From NCBI GenBank assembly GCA_964607755.1, contig CAZSMC010000011.1:1-64000 (forward strand): DNA of 64,000 nucleotides, in the 5' to 3' direction. Both the position numbers and the translations under genes were made by a program. Positions 52,114 through 61,990 of this stretch are shown one piece after another; position 1 is the stretch's first letter; every line of letters starts with the position of its first letter. This DNA comes from CAZSMC01 sp964607755. Its GTDB lineage: Bacteria; Zhuqueibacterota; Zhuqueibacteria; Residuimicrobiales; Krinioviventaceae. The notes beneath the pieces were generated by a model, which ran no database searches, was not told the DNA's origin, and saw only the letters and a program-made list of their open reading frames with translations.

Positions 52114-52569
52114 GTGCAACTTTCGGATTATATGCGTGACAACCTGATATTTCTCGATTTAGAAGCTGAGGACAAAAAAACAGCTCTAATAAAAACAGTG
52201 GATTTGATGAAAGGTTCTGATGCGCTTACAAATCCGGAAAAATTTCTTCAAAGCGTTCTGGAGCGCGAACGACTGGGATCGACTGCCATTGGCAAGGGTG
52301 TTGCACTTCCTCATGCACGCACACCGCACGTCAATCAAATTATCATTGCGATGAGCCGGTTAAAAAAAGGCCTCGATTTTGGTGCCGAAGATGGACAGCC
52401 AGTAAAGCTCATTTTCCTTTTAGGTACACCGCTTAAATCGGTAAGCGAATATCTCAACGTGCTTGCCCGCTTGTCCCGCACAATAAAAGATGATAAATTT
52501 AGAAAAAAATTACTCAAAGCCGAAACTGCTGTTCAGGTTCGGTCTTTGTTTGAAGAAATAGAAGAATAG
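52114..52569 (+). CDS. PTS EIIA (PtsN/fructose-type) domain protein
   Basis: This 151-residue stand-alone EIIA domain has the phosphorylatable His67 in 'TAIGKGVALPHARTPHV' and ends with the expected helix 'KDDKFRKKLLKAETAVQVRS'. No other PTS genes are nearby, so a regulatory nitrogen-PTS role is more likely than sugar transport. The start is GTG at 52114 after AAGGAG; 'MQLSDYMRDNLIFLDLEAED' fits the family N-terminus. Confidence 0.88.
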   Translation: MQLSDYMRDNLIFLDLEAEDKKTALIKTVDLMKGSDALTNPEKFLQSVLERERLGSTAIGKGVALPHARTPHVNQIIIAMSRLKKGLDFGAEDGQPVKLIFLLGTPLKSVSEYLNVLARLSRTIKDDKFRKKLLKAETAVQVRSLFEEIEE

Positions 52570-53002
52570 GCACCTGGCTCCTTATTTACCATTACCCTTG
52601 CATCCAAACTCAAAATTTTTTGACAGATATACGAACGAAACCACTGGCAGGCTTTTTCTGGCCAGCATAATTAACAGTGTGGTTGCCGGTCTGAGTGCTA
52701 TTCTTTTTTCGATTTGCTGGGATGGCTGAATCATTTTGTTTGGCATCAATGTGCTAATTATTTTTCACCGCAACCTGCCTGCGAGATGTACGGAATAATT
52801 TTTGCAATATTTATATATTTGTGTGTGACAAATTTAGATGCATATTTTCCATGCATTAAATCTATATTAAACAATGATGTTTGATTTTGAGCATTGTCAG
52901 AATGAAAGACCGGATTTCATTTTGTGACATTTTTAATACCCGGATATTTCAATATGAATTTTCTATGGACAAAATAACAATAGCAGTAAATGTGAAAATG
53001 AT
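52570..53002. other. Gene-free spacer with a short hydrophobic coding relic
   Basis: No complete gene is present. Plus-strand 52601-52729 reads as a frame without start: 'KFFDRYTNETTGRLFLASII' followed by a hydrophobic stretch and TGA. This could be the end of a decayed membrane protein gene. The remainder is AT-rich and should contain the promoter of the subtilase. Confidence 0.35.
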
Positions 53003-56000
53003 ATGAGCAAAATTATTCATACCACGCGTCATCAAAATACTTTATTAATTACCCTTTTCATCTGGGCAGTCCTCTTTATAATTGCAAAAATAGTCGTTGC
53101 TGCAGATGTTAGCACAGCCCAACAGAAAAAATTATTATCCCTTTCTTATGAATTCAAAGAAAAGTTTGAAATAGAACGTTCCAAAGCCGTAGAGTTTGCA
53201 CGAAAACGGGACCTCCCTCTCAAAATCTATTTAAAAGATGAAAGAATTGCCGAGTTTATGGGATTTGAAGCAGGATTGCCAGTTTATTATATAACCTCAA
53301 ATCTGGGTGCCGCTCAAACGACACGCGCAAATGAGTTGTGGCCGGGGGGCTCGCTGGGATTGAATGTGACTGGCAACGGTTACACCAACATCGGCGAATG
53401 GGATGGTGGCGCTGTGATGACCACACACGATGAGTTTAATAATACCGGTTCAGTGCGGGTCACGCAGGGCGATACGACCTCGAGCATTATCTGGCATGCT
53501 ACCCATGTGGCCGGTACCATCATTGCCGGAGGTGTCTCTTCGTCGGCAATAGGTATGGCTTATGAAGCAGAGCTGACAGCATGGGATTGGGATAATGACA
53601 ATTCGGAAATGGCCGCCGAAGCGGCCGGTGGAATGGAGTTATCAAATCATTCTTATGGTTCTGTAAGAGGCTGGGCTTATGGAAATTATTCAGGCAATTC
53701 CGGCTGGCACTGGTTTGGCGATCATCGTATCGATGAACAAGAAGATGTGCGTTTTGGGTTCTATGATAATGCGGCGGCCGAATGGGACGCGATCGCCTAT
53801 GACGCTCCAAATTATCTTATCATAAAAGCGGCTGGTAACGATCGTAATGATACCGGACCGGAATCCGGCTCTTCTCATTATTATTATAATTTTGATGATG
53901 AAGAATGGCAAACTTCAACAACTACCCGTGATCCTGATGGCGGCTTGACAGGCTATGATACGATTGATGGCAGAGGAGTTGCAAAAAATGTGTTGACTGT
54001 GGGAGCTGTTTATGAGGTGGCTGATTACACCGACCCTTCGGATGTCTCGATGAGTTCTTTCAGTAGCTGGGGCCCGGCAGATGATGGACGTGTGAAACCA
54101 GATATTGTCGCAAAAGGTGTCAGTTTATTGTCATGTTATTATGATTCAGGTGAGCCGGATAATACAGGAAAATATGCCTATGCAAGTGGAACGTCCATGG
54201 CTGCTCCAAATGTTACCGGTACTCTGGCGTTGCTTCAAAATTACTATCAAAATTTGAACAGCGGAACACCCATGTCCGCGGCAACTCTTCGGGCACTTGT
54301 GATTCAAACAGCAGATGAAGCCGGGTCTTCCACAGGACCGGATTATCAATTTGGATGGGGTTTGCTCAATGCAGAACAGGCAGCCCAGGTTATCGCACAA
54401 GATAACTCGGGTCACAATGTCATGGATGAAATTACTCTGAATGATGGCGATTCGTGGTCTCGGAGTGTCTACAGTGATGGCACTGAGCCGCTGAGAGTAA
54501 CAATCGCCTGGACCGATCCCCCTCCGGCTTCTATGCCGTCGTATACATTGGATTCTCCCGACCCCGCTTTGCAGAATGAACTTGATGTACGGCTGACAAA
54601 AGATGCTACGACCTATTATCCCTGGTCCCTGGACCCAAGTAATCCTTCAAATGCGGCAACCCAGGACGGCGAAAATAATACAGATAATGTGGAACAAGTC
54701 TACATTGCGAGTCCGGCAACAGGTGATTATACCATTACTGTAGACCATGATGGTACACTGTATGACTATGATAGCGGAACAGACAGTTATACCGTTGGGT
54801 CGCAATCCTTTTCAATTATTATAAGCGGAACATTACCTCCGGCGCCATCAAATTTGGCAACGTCCAACCTGGGCAGGAATTCCTCGGACCTCAACTGGGA
54901 TGAGAACGGCTTGGCAACGACATGGAATATCGAATACGGTCTCTCCGGATTTACCCAGAACAGTGGCACTATCGTGCAAACGAGCTCTAATCCTTATTCT
55001 CTTGAAGATTTGCAGGACAACCAGTCTTATGATTTTTACGTCCAGGCTGTGTGCGGTGACGATACCAGTGCCTGGAGCGATGCGGGATCGTTTTCCGTGT
55101 TGACTACACCGCCAGGCCATAATGTGGTGTTCGATGGTGCGGACGATTATATCGATGTTGGCAATGTCGGCAGCGTGCAAACAATCGAGTTCTGGGTCAA
55201 GCCGGCTACCATAACAGAAGGATTGGTAAAGTTCAGCAATGTACGGTCTATCCATGTGACAGAGGGGGAGATTGATTTGGTCAATGAGACGGATGAAACG
55301 GTTTACATCAACGGTCAAACAGGCGGGACACTTGCGAGCGGGGTGTGGTCACATGTGGCCATTGTGGCATCATCGTCGTTTAATGCCAACCAGTTCCAGA
55401 TTGGCTTTGACGGCAATGATTATTTGACAGGTTCAATAGACGAGGTTCGTCTCTGGTCTGCCGCGTTGAGCCAATCTGACGTCCAGTCGCGCCTTCATGG
55501 AATCCTCGCTGGAAACGAAACTGATTTGCTGGCTTATTATCCGTGCGACCATGCATCGGGCACCGAACTGACGGATGCATCGCAAAACAGTCATCACGGC
55601 ACGCTGATGAACATGGCAGGCGACGAATGGATGACTTCAACGCTACCTGCTGGTGATCATGCGGATTGGATGAGCTCAGGTTCGACTTTACTTGCAGATA
55701 TGACAGTAACTTATGAAGATGGAAGCAGCGGTTCACTCGGTTTGTTTGCCACCGGAACAGGCGATGACTGGCTGCAAACCGACGACGGTAAGCTGCTCAA
55801 CAAATATTGGGGCATTGAAGAATATGGATCTGTAACAGCCACGTTGAATTTTGATCTCTCCGGCACGTCACTGCCATCCGGCAAAAGCTGGTCGGATCTT
55901 CGTTTACTCAAACGTAATGACAAGGAAAGCAACTGGCAAGATGTCACCGGACTGTGTTCTCATACGCCGACAAGTTCGGAGCCTTATTTTGAGATCACGC

Positions 56001-56644
56001 AATCAGAGTTTAGCGAATACCGTCCGGCAGCAGAAACTCCAATAGCTGTCAAATTGGCTTATTTTGAAGCAGTCCGAGAGAACGATTGTGTTCGTTTAAC
56101 CTGGCTGACAGAAATCGAAACCAACCTCGCAGGTTTTAACATTTTGCGTCGATCTGACGAAAATGATCAGTTCGATCGAATCAACGATAAAATCATTTTT
56201 GCGCAAGGCCGGAACAGTCGGGATTATGTTTACACAGATCAACCGCCGCGCCATGGTATCTGGTATTACCGCCTGGAAGAGATCGATTTATCCGGCCAGA
56301 TGATACACCACGCGCCGGTAAAAGTAGATTTCGCTGCTAAGGTTGTCACTCAGCAAAAACTGCCGCAGGATTTCTGTCTGCACCCGAATCATCCGAATCC
56401 GTTTAATCCTGCCACTGAATTTTTCTTTGACGTGCCTTACCAGGCACATGTCAAAATTTCGGTATACGATGTGCTGGGCCAGCATGTACACACTTTGGTG
56501 AATGCTGTGCGCCTGGCTGGGCAACATAAAATCCGTTGGAACGCCACAGACCGGTATGGCAATGACGTGGCAAGTGGCGTGTATTTTCTGGTCATGACAG
56601 CAGAAAACCACCGCTTTAAACACAAAATGACGTTTTTGCATTAG
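53003..56644 (+). CDS. Secreted subtilase with FN3, LamG and T9SS-type sorting domains
   Basis: The 1213-residue protein has a signal-anchor-like N-terminus and a propeptide region. The S8 domain has catalytic Asp134 ('NIGEWDGG'), His165 ('HATHVAGTI') and Ser398 ('GTSMAAPNVTG'), followed by a P-domain-like sandwich. A fibronectin III domain begins near 612, a LamG/concanavalin domain near 710-830, a further beta region lies to about 1000, and the C-terminal sorting domain begins at about 1128 ('NHPNPFNPATEFFF', 'YDVLGQHVHTLVN', 'VASGVYFLVM'). The part from about 612 on is nearly shared with the next gene. It is expected to reach the cell surface by the type IX-like route. Confidence 0.88.
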   Translation: MSKIIHTTRHQNTLLITLFIWAVLFIIAKIVVAADVSTAQQKKLLSLSYEFKEKFEIERSKAVEFARKRDLPLKIYLKDERIAEFMGFEAGLPVYYITSNLGAAQTTRANELWPGGSLGLNVTGNGYTNIGEWDGGAVMTTHDEFNNTGSVRVTQGDTTSSIIWHATHVAGTIIAGGVSSSAIGMAYEAELTAWDWDNDNSEMAAEAAGGMELSNHSYGSVRGWAYGNYSGNSGWHWFGDHRIDEQEDVRFGFYDNAAAEWDAIAYDAPNYLIIKAAGNDRNDTGPESGSSHYYYNFDDEEWQTSTTTRDPDGGLTGYDTIDGRGVAKNVLTVGAVYEVADYTDPSDVSMSSFSSWGPADDGRVKPDIVAKGVSLLSCYYDSGEPDNTGKYAYASGTSMAAPNVTGTLALLQNYYQNLNSGTPMSAATLRALVIQTADEAGSSTGPDYQFGWGLLNAEQAAQVIAQDNSGHNVMDEITLNDGDSWSRSVYSDGTEPLRVTIAWTDPPPASMPSYTLDSPDPALQNELDVRLTKDATTYYPWSLDPSNPSNAATQDGENNTDNVEQVYIASPATGDYTITVDHDGTLYDYDSGTDSYTVGSQSFSIIISGTLPPAPSNLATSNLGRNSSDLNWDENGLATTWNIEYGLSGFTQNSGTIVQTSSNPYSLEDLQDNQSYDFYVQAVCGDDTSAWSDAGSFSVLTTPPGHNVVFDGADDYIDVGNVGSVQTIEFWVKPATITEGLVKFSNVRSIHVTEGEIDLVNETDETVYINGQTGGTLASGVWSHVAIVASSSFNANQFQIGFDGNDYLTGSIDEVRLWSAALSQSDVQSRLHGILAGNETDLLAYYPCDHASGTELTDASQNSHHGTLMNMAGDEWMTSTLPAGDHADWMSSGSTLLADMTVTYEDGSSGSLGLFATGTGDDWLQTDDGKLLNKYWGIEEYGSVTATLNFDLSGTSLPSGKSWSDLRLLKRNDKESNWQDVTGLCSHTPTSSEPYFEITQSEFSEYRPAAETPIAVKLAYFEAVRENDCVRLTWLTEIETNLAGFNILRRSDENDQFDRINDKIIFAQGRNSRDYVYTDQPPRHGIWYYRLEEIDLSGQMIHHAPVKVDFAAKVVTQQKLPQDFCLHPNHPNPFNPATEFFFDVPYQAHVKISVYDVLGQHVHTLVNAVRLAGQHKIRWNATDRYGNDVASGVYFLVMTAENHRFKHKMTFLH

Positions 56645-59600
56645 TTGATTTTGTCCAAGAATATGCTCGAATAATGACAAGCACAATTGTGTCTTTTTAA
56701 ATACTGCGTTGCTTCTTGCCTGCTGGCCAGAGTTTCGAAAGTTTCTGGTGTAAAAATTGCAATTTCAAAAAATTTTTCTGGTTACGATTGTTCACTAACT
56801 ATAATCTATGTTACTCGAAACGCTTGATAAAAAAGCACTAAATTGGAGATGACTTTTCCCTTTGAATTGTGGAGTGTAATATGCGCTTTTCCGGTATACT
56901 GATTTATCTCATCCTGGTCATTACATCATTCTGTTCTTTTGGAAAAGAAATATCTCAACAGACAGCAAGCAAATTTGCCTCTGAAATAACATCCCGGTTA
57001 TCTGTTTTTGATCATAAACACCTGCCGGTATCAGAAACGTTTGCCATCTCAAAAGACGATACAGACCTTTTTTATATTTGTAATGTGGGTAAAGATGACG
57101 GCTTTGTAATCATGTCTGCTCAGGATAATGCCCGAATGATGCTGGGTTATAGTCCTAATGGCAACTATGATCCGCAAAATGTGCCGCCAAATTTCAAAGC
57201 GTGGCTGGATGGATACAAAAATCAACTTTTAAATGAACTTCAAAAAGATGCACATCTTGAAAAGGACACAGGCAACATACGTGAGCGCAAATATCAAGAA
57301 GAAATTTCCAAAATAGTCAGAAAGCCGGTTGTGGCTCCGCTGTTAAAAGAGATTCAATGGGATCAAGGTTCGAACTGGTTCATGGACTCCGGACCTGACT
57401 GGAATTCTATGTGTCCGCAAGATCAGCGTTCTACAACCGGCAATGGCCACGTGTGGGCCGGTTGTGTGGCAACAGCAACGGCCATGATTATGAAATATCA
57501 TAGCTATCCGGAGCAGGGCAGGGGTGAGCATTCTTATTATCATTTTACCTATGGAACACAGCATGCTGATTTCGCTGCCACAACTTTTAACTGGTCGAAC
57601 ATGCCTGGCAATAACCACCAGGTGACAATGGATATTGCCAAATTGTTATACCAGATCGGTGTGGCAGTTAACATGAATTATGGCACGCACAGTTCAAGAG
57701 CATACACCGGCTATGCCGTTGACGGCTTGATAGACTATTTCAATTACTCTCCAATGGCAAAATTTGTTATCCGAATGTATTATTCTGATGCCGAGTGGAA
57801 AAATATGATAAAGGAACAACTTGATAACGGTCTTGCCATTTTATACCGGGGGGCAGATTCAACCGGAACCCGAGCCCATGCTTTTGTGTGCGATGGTTAC
57901 GATGATGCGGATTATTTTCATTTTAACTGGGGCTGGAGCGGTAATTGTAATGGCTACTATACTTTGGATGGTCTTATCCCCGGTACAACTCCACATTCTT
58001 ATAATTATGGACACGCTGCCGGTTTGGATATCAAAAAACCCGGATACAACGATTATGCTATTAACAATATTCACGATGCTTTTTCTCATTTTGTCCGGCC
58101 GCATCAATTCGGACAATCGTTTACCACAGAGCATGCCGGATTTTTAGAGGAAATCCGGTTGCGACTTAAAAAAAGTATCAACACCACGTTGAGGATTTAC
58201 AGAGGCGAATATATTCTTCCTGCTAATGAAATATATAGCCAGCCTATTCAATTTGATCTGCCAGCAAATGAATTTGCTGTCATTCATTTTGATATTGTTG
58301 AGCCTGTGAAATTAAAAGCAAACACCGTTTATACGTTTGTGCTCGACCGGGCAAGCCTCGTGTTCGAACAAAATACCTACGACGGCGGTAAACTTTTTTA
58401 TAATGGCACGTTTTATAGAGGCTCTGATCTTCATTTTTATCTCTGCTTTAACGGCATTGTCCCTGCTCCGGAAAATTTGGCTAAACAAAATGTCACCCGG
58501 AATTCAGCCGACCTTAACTGGGATGACCGCAGCCTGGCAACAGCGTGGAATGTTGAATATGGTCCTGCTGGATTCTCCAGGGGAAGCGGAACAAAAGTCC
58601 AAACCACGTCCCATCCTTATTCTCTTGATAACCTGGAGGAGAATCAATCGTTTGATTTTTACGTTCAAAGTATTTGTGGTGATGAAAAGAGCACCTGGAG
58701 TGAGGCGGGTTCATTTTCTGTGTTAACCACGCCGCCTGGTTATAATATAGCGTTTGATGGCAGGAATGATTATATCGATGTCGGCAGTGTTGGCAGTGTG
58801 CAAACGATCGAGTTTTGGGTCAAACCGGCTACATTAACCGAAGGATTGGTCCGGCTTGGCGATACCAAATCAATCAGTATAAAAAAAGGCAGTATGGATT
58901 TGGTGGGCGAAACAGATGAAAGCGTTTACATCAACGGTCGAGCGGGGAGGGCGCTCGAGAGCGGTAAGTGGTCGCACGTGGCGATTGTAGCGCCGTCACC
59001 ATTTAATGCCAGTCAATTGACCATCGGGTTCGACGGTATTGATTTTCTGCATGGTTCGATCGATGAATTCCGGCTCTGGTCCGCTGCTTTGAGTCAAACT
59101 GATATTCAATCACACCTTCATAAAACGCTTTCTGGAAACGAGACCAACCTGGTGGCTTATTATCCGTGTGATGAAGCCTCAGGAATCGAGGTGACGGATG
59201 CGTCACAGAACAGTAATCACGGCGCCCTGCTAAATACTACAGGAGATGAATGGAACGACTCGCTTATTCCCGCCGGCGATAACGCCGACTGGATAAGTTC
59301 GGGATCGAAATCGCTCAACAATATGACCGTGACCTTTGAGCCCGGCAGCAACGGATCACTGGGCCTGTTTGCCACCGGCACAGGCGATAACTGGCTGCAA
59401 ACCGGCGACGGCAAACTGCTTAACAAATACTGGGGGATCAAAGAGTACGGATCTGTGACAGCCACTCTGAAATTCGATCTTGCCGGCATTCCTTTGCCAT
59501 CCGGTAAAAGTTGGGCCGATATTCACCTTCTCAAGCGGGATGACAAAGCCAGCCACTGGCAGGACATCACCGGACTCTGCTCGCACACTCCGACGAGGTC

Positions 59601-60267
59601 CGAGCCGTATTTTGAGATCACCCAATCAGAGTTTAGTGAATTCCGTCCGGCAATGGAAACTCCTATCGCTGTCAAGTTGGCTTATTTTGAGGCAACCCGG
59701 CAGAATGAATCCGTTTGTTTGCGCTGGTTGACAGAAACAGAAACCAACCTCGCTGGATTTTACATCTCGCGACGATCGGACAAAGAAGACCACTTTGAAC
59801 GAATCAATGACAAACTCATTTCGGCCAGCGGGGAAAGTAGCCGAAATTATGTTTATACAGATCAGCCGCCACACGACGGTAAATGGTCTTACCGGTTAGA
59901 AGAGATTGACCTGTCCGGTCACGTGATTCATCATGCGCCGGTCAAAGTGGTATTGGCTTCTGCTGTTGTTAGTGAACAAAAGACTCCGCAGGATTTCTAT
60001 CTGTACCCGAACCATCCGAATCCGTTTAATCCTGCCACAGAGTTTTTCTTTGATATGTCTCACCGGACGCATGTCAAAATTGCTGTTTACGATGCATTGG
60101 GCCGGCATGTGCGCACGCTAGTGGATGACACGCGCCCTGCCGGGCATCACAAAGACCGCTGGGACGCCACAGATAAGTATAACAATGCCGTGGCAAGCGG
60201 TGTCTATTTCCTCATCATGACAGCACACGGCCAGCGGTTCAAAAACAAGATGATGCTGTTGCATTGA
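54838..60267 (+). repeat. Duplicated 3' module in two protease genes
   Basis: The 3' halves of the two neighbouring genes (54838-56644 and 58465-60267, about 1.8 kb each) encode the same FN3-LamG-beta-sorting architecture with long identical stretches, for example 'VGSVQTIEFWVKPAT', 'GSLGLFATGTGD' and 'NHPNPFNPATEFFFD'. The 5' halves encode unrelated peptidases. This is a direct repeat of coding sequence by duplication or recombination; the range given covers both copies and the unrelated sequence between them. Confidence 0.85.
56881..60267 (+). CDS. C10 (streptopain-like) cysteine protease with FN3, LamG and sorting domains
   Basis: The 1128-residue protein has a signal peptide ('ILIYLILVITSFCSFG'), an inhibitory Spi-like prodomain ('DDGFVIMSAQDNARMMLGYS') and a C10 peptidase with Cys195 ('VWAGCVATATAMIMKYH') and His333 ('RAHAFVCDGYDDADYFHFNW'). 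A further beta domain follows, then from about 528 the FN3-LamG-sorting module shared with the upstream subtilase, ending 'NHPNPFNPATEFFFDMSHRT'. The ATG at 56881 has GTGGAG upstream. Like SpeB and interpain, it is probably secreted as a zymogen; surface delivery by the type IX-like tail is inferred. Confidence 0.9.
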   Translation: MRFSGILIYLILVITSFCSFGKEISQQTASKFASEITSRLSVFDHKHLPVSETFAISKDDTDLFYICNVGKDDGFVIMSAQDNARMMLGYSPNGNYDPQNVPPNFKAWLDGYKNQLLNELQKDAHLEKDTGNIRERKYQEEISKIVRKPVVAPLLKEIQWDQGSNWFMDSGPDWNSMCPQDQRSTTGNGHVWAGCVATATAMIMKYHSYPEQGRGEHSYYHFTYGTQHADFAATTFNWSNMPGNNHQVTMDIAKLLYQIGVAVNMNYGTHSSRAYTGYAVDGLIDYFNYSPMAKFVIRMYYSDAEWKNMIKEQLDNGLAILYRGADSTGTRAHAFVCDGYDDADYFHFNWGWSGNCNGYYTLDGLIPGTTPHSYNYGHAAGLDIKKPGYNDYAINNIHDAFSHFVRPHQFGQSFTTEHAGFLEEIRLRLKKSINTTLRIYRGEYILPANEIYSQPIQFDLPANEFAVIHFDIVEPVKLKANTVYTFVLDRASLVFEQNTYDGGKLFYNGTFYRGSDLHFYLCFNGIVPAPENLAKQNVTRNSADLNWDDRSLATAWNVEYGPAGFSRGSGTKVQTTSHPYSLDNLEENQSFDFYVQSICGDEKSTWSEAGSFSVLTTPPGYNIAFDGRNDYIDVGSVGSVQTIEFWVKPATLTEGLVRLGDTKSISIKKGSMDLVGETDESVYINGRAGRALESGKWSHVAIVAPSPFNASQLTIGFDGIDFLHGSIDEFRLWSAALSQTDIQSHLHKTLSGNETNLVAYYPCDEASGIEVTDASQNSNHGALLNTTGDEWNDSLIPAGDNADWISSGSKSLNNMTVTFEPGSNGSLGLFATGTGDNWLQTGDGKLLNKYWGIKEYGSVTATLKFDLAGIPLPSGKSWADIHLLKRDDKASHWQDITGLCSHTPTRSEPYFEITQSEFSEFRPAMETPIAVKLAYFEATRQNESVCLRWLTETETNLAGFYISRRSDKEDHFERINDKLISASGESSRNYVYTDQPPHDGKWSYRLEEIDLSGHVIHHAPVKVVLASAVVSEQKTPQDFYLYPNHPNPFNPATEFFFDMSHRTHVKIAVYDALGRHVRTLVDDTRPAGHHKDRWDATDKYNNAVASGVYFLIMTAHGQRFKNKMMLLH

Positions 60268-60724
60268 CGCGTCTGGATGGAAAACTGGCTCTTACGAATA
60301 ATGTAATACAAAATCAATCTGCGATCAAAAAATGGCACACCGTTAGATTATCTGAAAAACTCCACGAATAGAAAAAGTGATACGAAATACTTTAGTTACA
60401 ATTCCAACAATGGGTCACAAAACTAGTAGACAACATATTATAATTTCCAAATTTATAGGATGATACAACATTGATGCAGAAAAGATTTGTGACCCATTGT
60501 TTAATTTAGATAGAACATATCAACCGATAACTGAGCTTATACAGTGGTACTCATTTTCTTGTTGTAATGTTAATCTGAAAATAGTATTTTAAGTTTGATT
60601 TTCAGAATATTTTTTAACTAGCGTTGATAAGCGCAGATCTCTGGTCTCAAAAAGTGTTTGAAAATGAACGTGTAATTTAGCCATTCTGTTGTCAAATCAT
60701 TTTACCCCATCTCAAGGAAAAAAC
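60268..60724. other. Gene-free spacer with an inverted-repeat element
   Basis: There are no coding regions. The middle is occupied by the inverted repeat listed at 60406-60501. The rest is AT-rich and presumably contains the promoter of the aminotransferase. Confidence 0.45.
60406..60501. repeat. Small element with 16-bp perfect inverted ends
   Basis: AACAATGGGTCACAAA (60406-60421) and TTTGTGACCCATTGTT (60486-60501) are exact complements around a 64-base AT-rich core. The total of 96 bases and the isolation in a spacer suggest a miniature inverted-repeat element similar in build to that at 16.87 kb. Confidence 0.6.
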
Positions 60725-61924
60725 ATGTCACTCGTGACTCCCCAAATCAAAGTCTATATCGAAACGCAATCCTGGATTCGCCGGATGTTTGAGACGGCTG
60801 CCGAGTTAAAAGCAAAATACGGTGCTGAAAATGTATTCGATTTCAGTCTTGGTAATCCCGATGTGTCGCCGCCCAAAGAGGTGGAAAAAGCGATCAAGAA
60901 AATAGCCGGTCAGGTCAATCAGCCTTTGGTTTTAGGTTATTGCCCCAATGCCGGTCGGCCGGATGTGCGCGAGGCGCTGGCGCAAAAAGTGTCGGAAGAG
61001 CAAGGTCTCTCTGTCCCGGCGCAAAATATCATTGTGACCAATGGCGCGGCCGGAGCGTTAAACGCACTCTTTCGCACAATACTCGAACCAGGCGATGAAG
61101 TATTGGGATTCGCCCCCTATTTTGTCGAGTACGGTTTTTACACCAGCAATTACGGCGCATTTTTCCGAGCCGTCAAAACCTCTCCGGACACCTTTGTGCC
61201 AGACCCTCAAGCTCTGGAAAACTCGATTACAGAAAAAACACGGGCACTGATTATTAACTCACCCAACAATCCTACCGGCCAAGTTTACAACAGAGAGCAG
61301 CTCGAGTCGATCATCGATGTGCTGAGCCGGAAATCAAAAGAGTATGGGCGCCCGATTTTTCTGGTTTCCGATGAACCTTATCGTTTCTTGACGTATGATG
61401 GGATGAAAGTTCCGGCATTATTACCCATGTATTCTTATGCCGTGGCGGTGAATTCATTTTCCAAAAGTTTGTCCATGGCTGGTGCACGAATTGGTTATCT
61501 CGCCGCTCAACCGGAGATGCCTGGAGTTGAAACGCTTATGGCGGGTTTGACATTGTCCAATCGAATTTTAGGGTTTGTGAATGCCCCGGTTATTGGCCAG
61601 TTGATCATAAAAGAAGCATTGAATGCCAGTGTGGATATTGCTATTTATGAGGAGCGCCGTCAGGCTATGGCCGATTTGCTAACCAGCGCCGGTCTCAAAT
61701 ACACGAGGCCAAAGGGCGCGTTCTATTTTTTTCCCAGAGTGCCCCAGGGTTACGACGATCAACAATTTGTGGATGCACTGCGTCAGGAAAACATCATTGC
61801 CGTTCCGGGAAAAGGATTTGGCACGCCAGGATATGTGCGTTTTTCATATTGCGTGGATAAACCCATCATTGAAAATGCGGCTGATGCATTCGATCGGGTG
61901 ATGAAAAAAGTCAAAAGCAGATGA
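60725..61924 (+). CDS. Class I/II pyridoxal-phosphate aminotransferase
   Basis: The 399-residue fold-type I enzyme has 'VFDFSLGNPDVSPP', 'NGAAGALNALFRTILEPGDE', 'INSPNNPTGQVYNREQL', the PLP Lys in 'NSFSKSLSMAGARIGYL', and 'YVRFSYCVD' with the substrate Arg. It resembles aspartate/aromatic aminotransferases. The start at 60725 follows AAGGA and fits the family; the frame is open 12 codons further without support. It is not obviously linked to its protease neighbours. Confidence 0.9.
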   Translation: MSLVTPQIKVYIETQSWIRRMFETAAELKAKYGAENVFDFSLGNPDVSPPKEVEKAIKKIAGQVNQPLVLGYCPNAGRPDVREALAQKVSEEQGLSVPAQNIIVTNGAAGALNALFRTILEPGDEVLGFAPYFVEYGFYTSNYGAFFRAVKTSPDTFVPDPQALENSITEKTRALIINSPNNPTGQVYNREQLESIIDVLSRKSKEYGRPIFLVSDEPYRFLTYDGMKVPALLPMYSYAVAVNSFSKSLSMAGARIGYLAAQPEMPGVETLMAGLTLSNRILGFVNAPVIGQLIIKEALNASVDIAIYEERRQAMADLLTSAGLKYTRPKGAFYFFPRVPQGYDDQQFVDALRQENIIAVPGKGFGTPGYVRFSYCVDKPIIENAADAFDRVMKKVKSR

Positions 61925-61990
61925 TTTGTTTTCGATCGATTGGACAAGTAAAAATGGTCAAGGATAACCAGCAGAATCATAATAAAAAAG

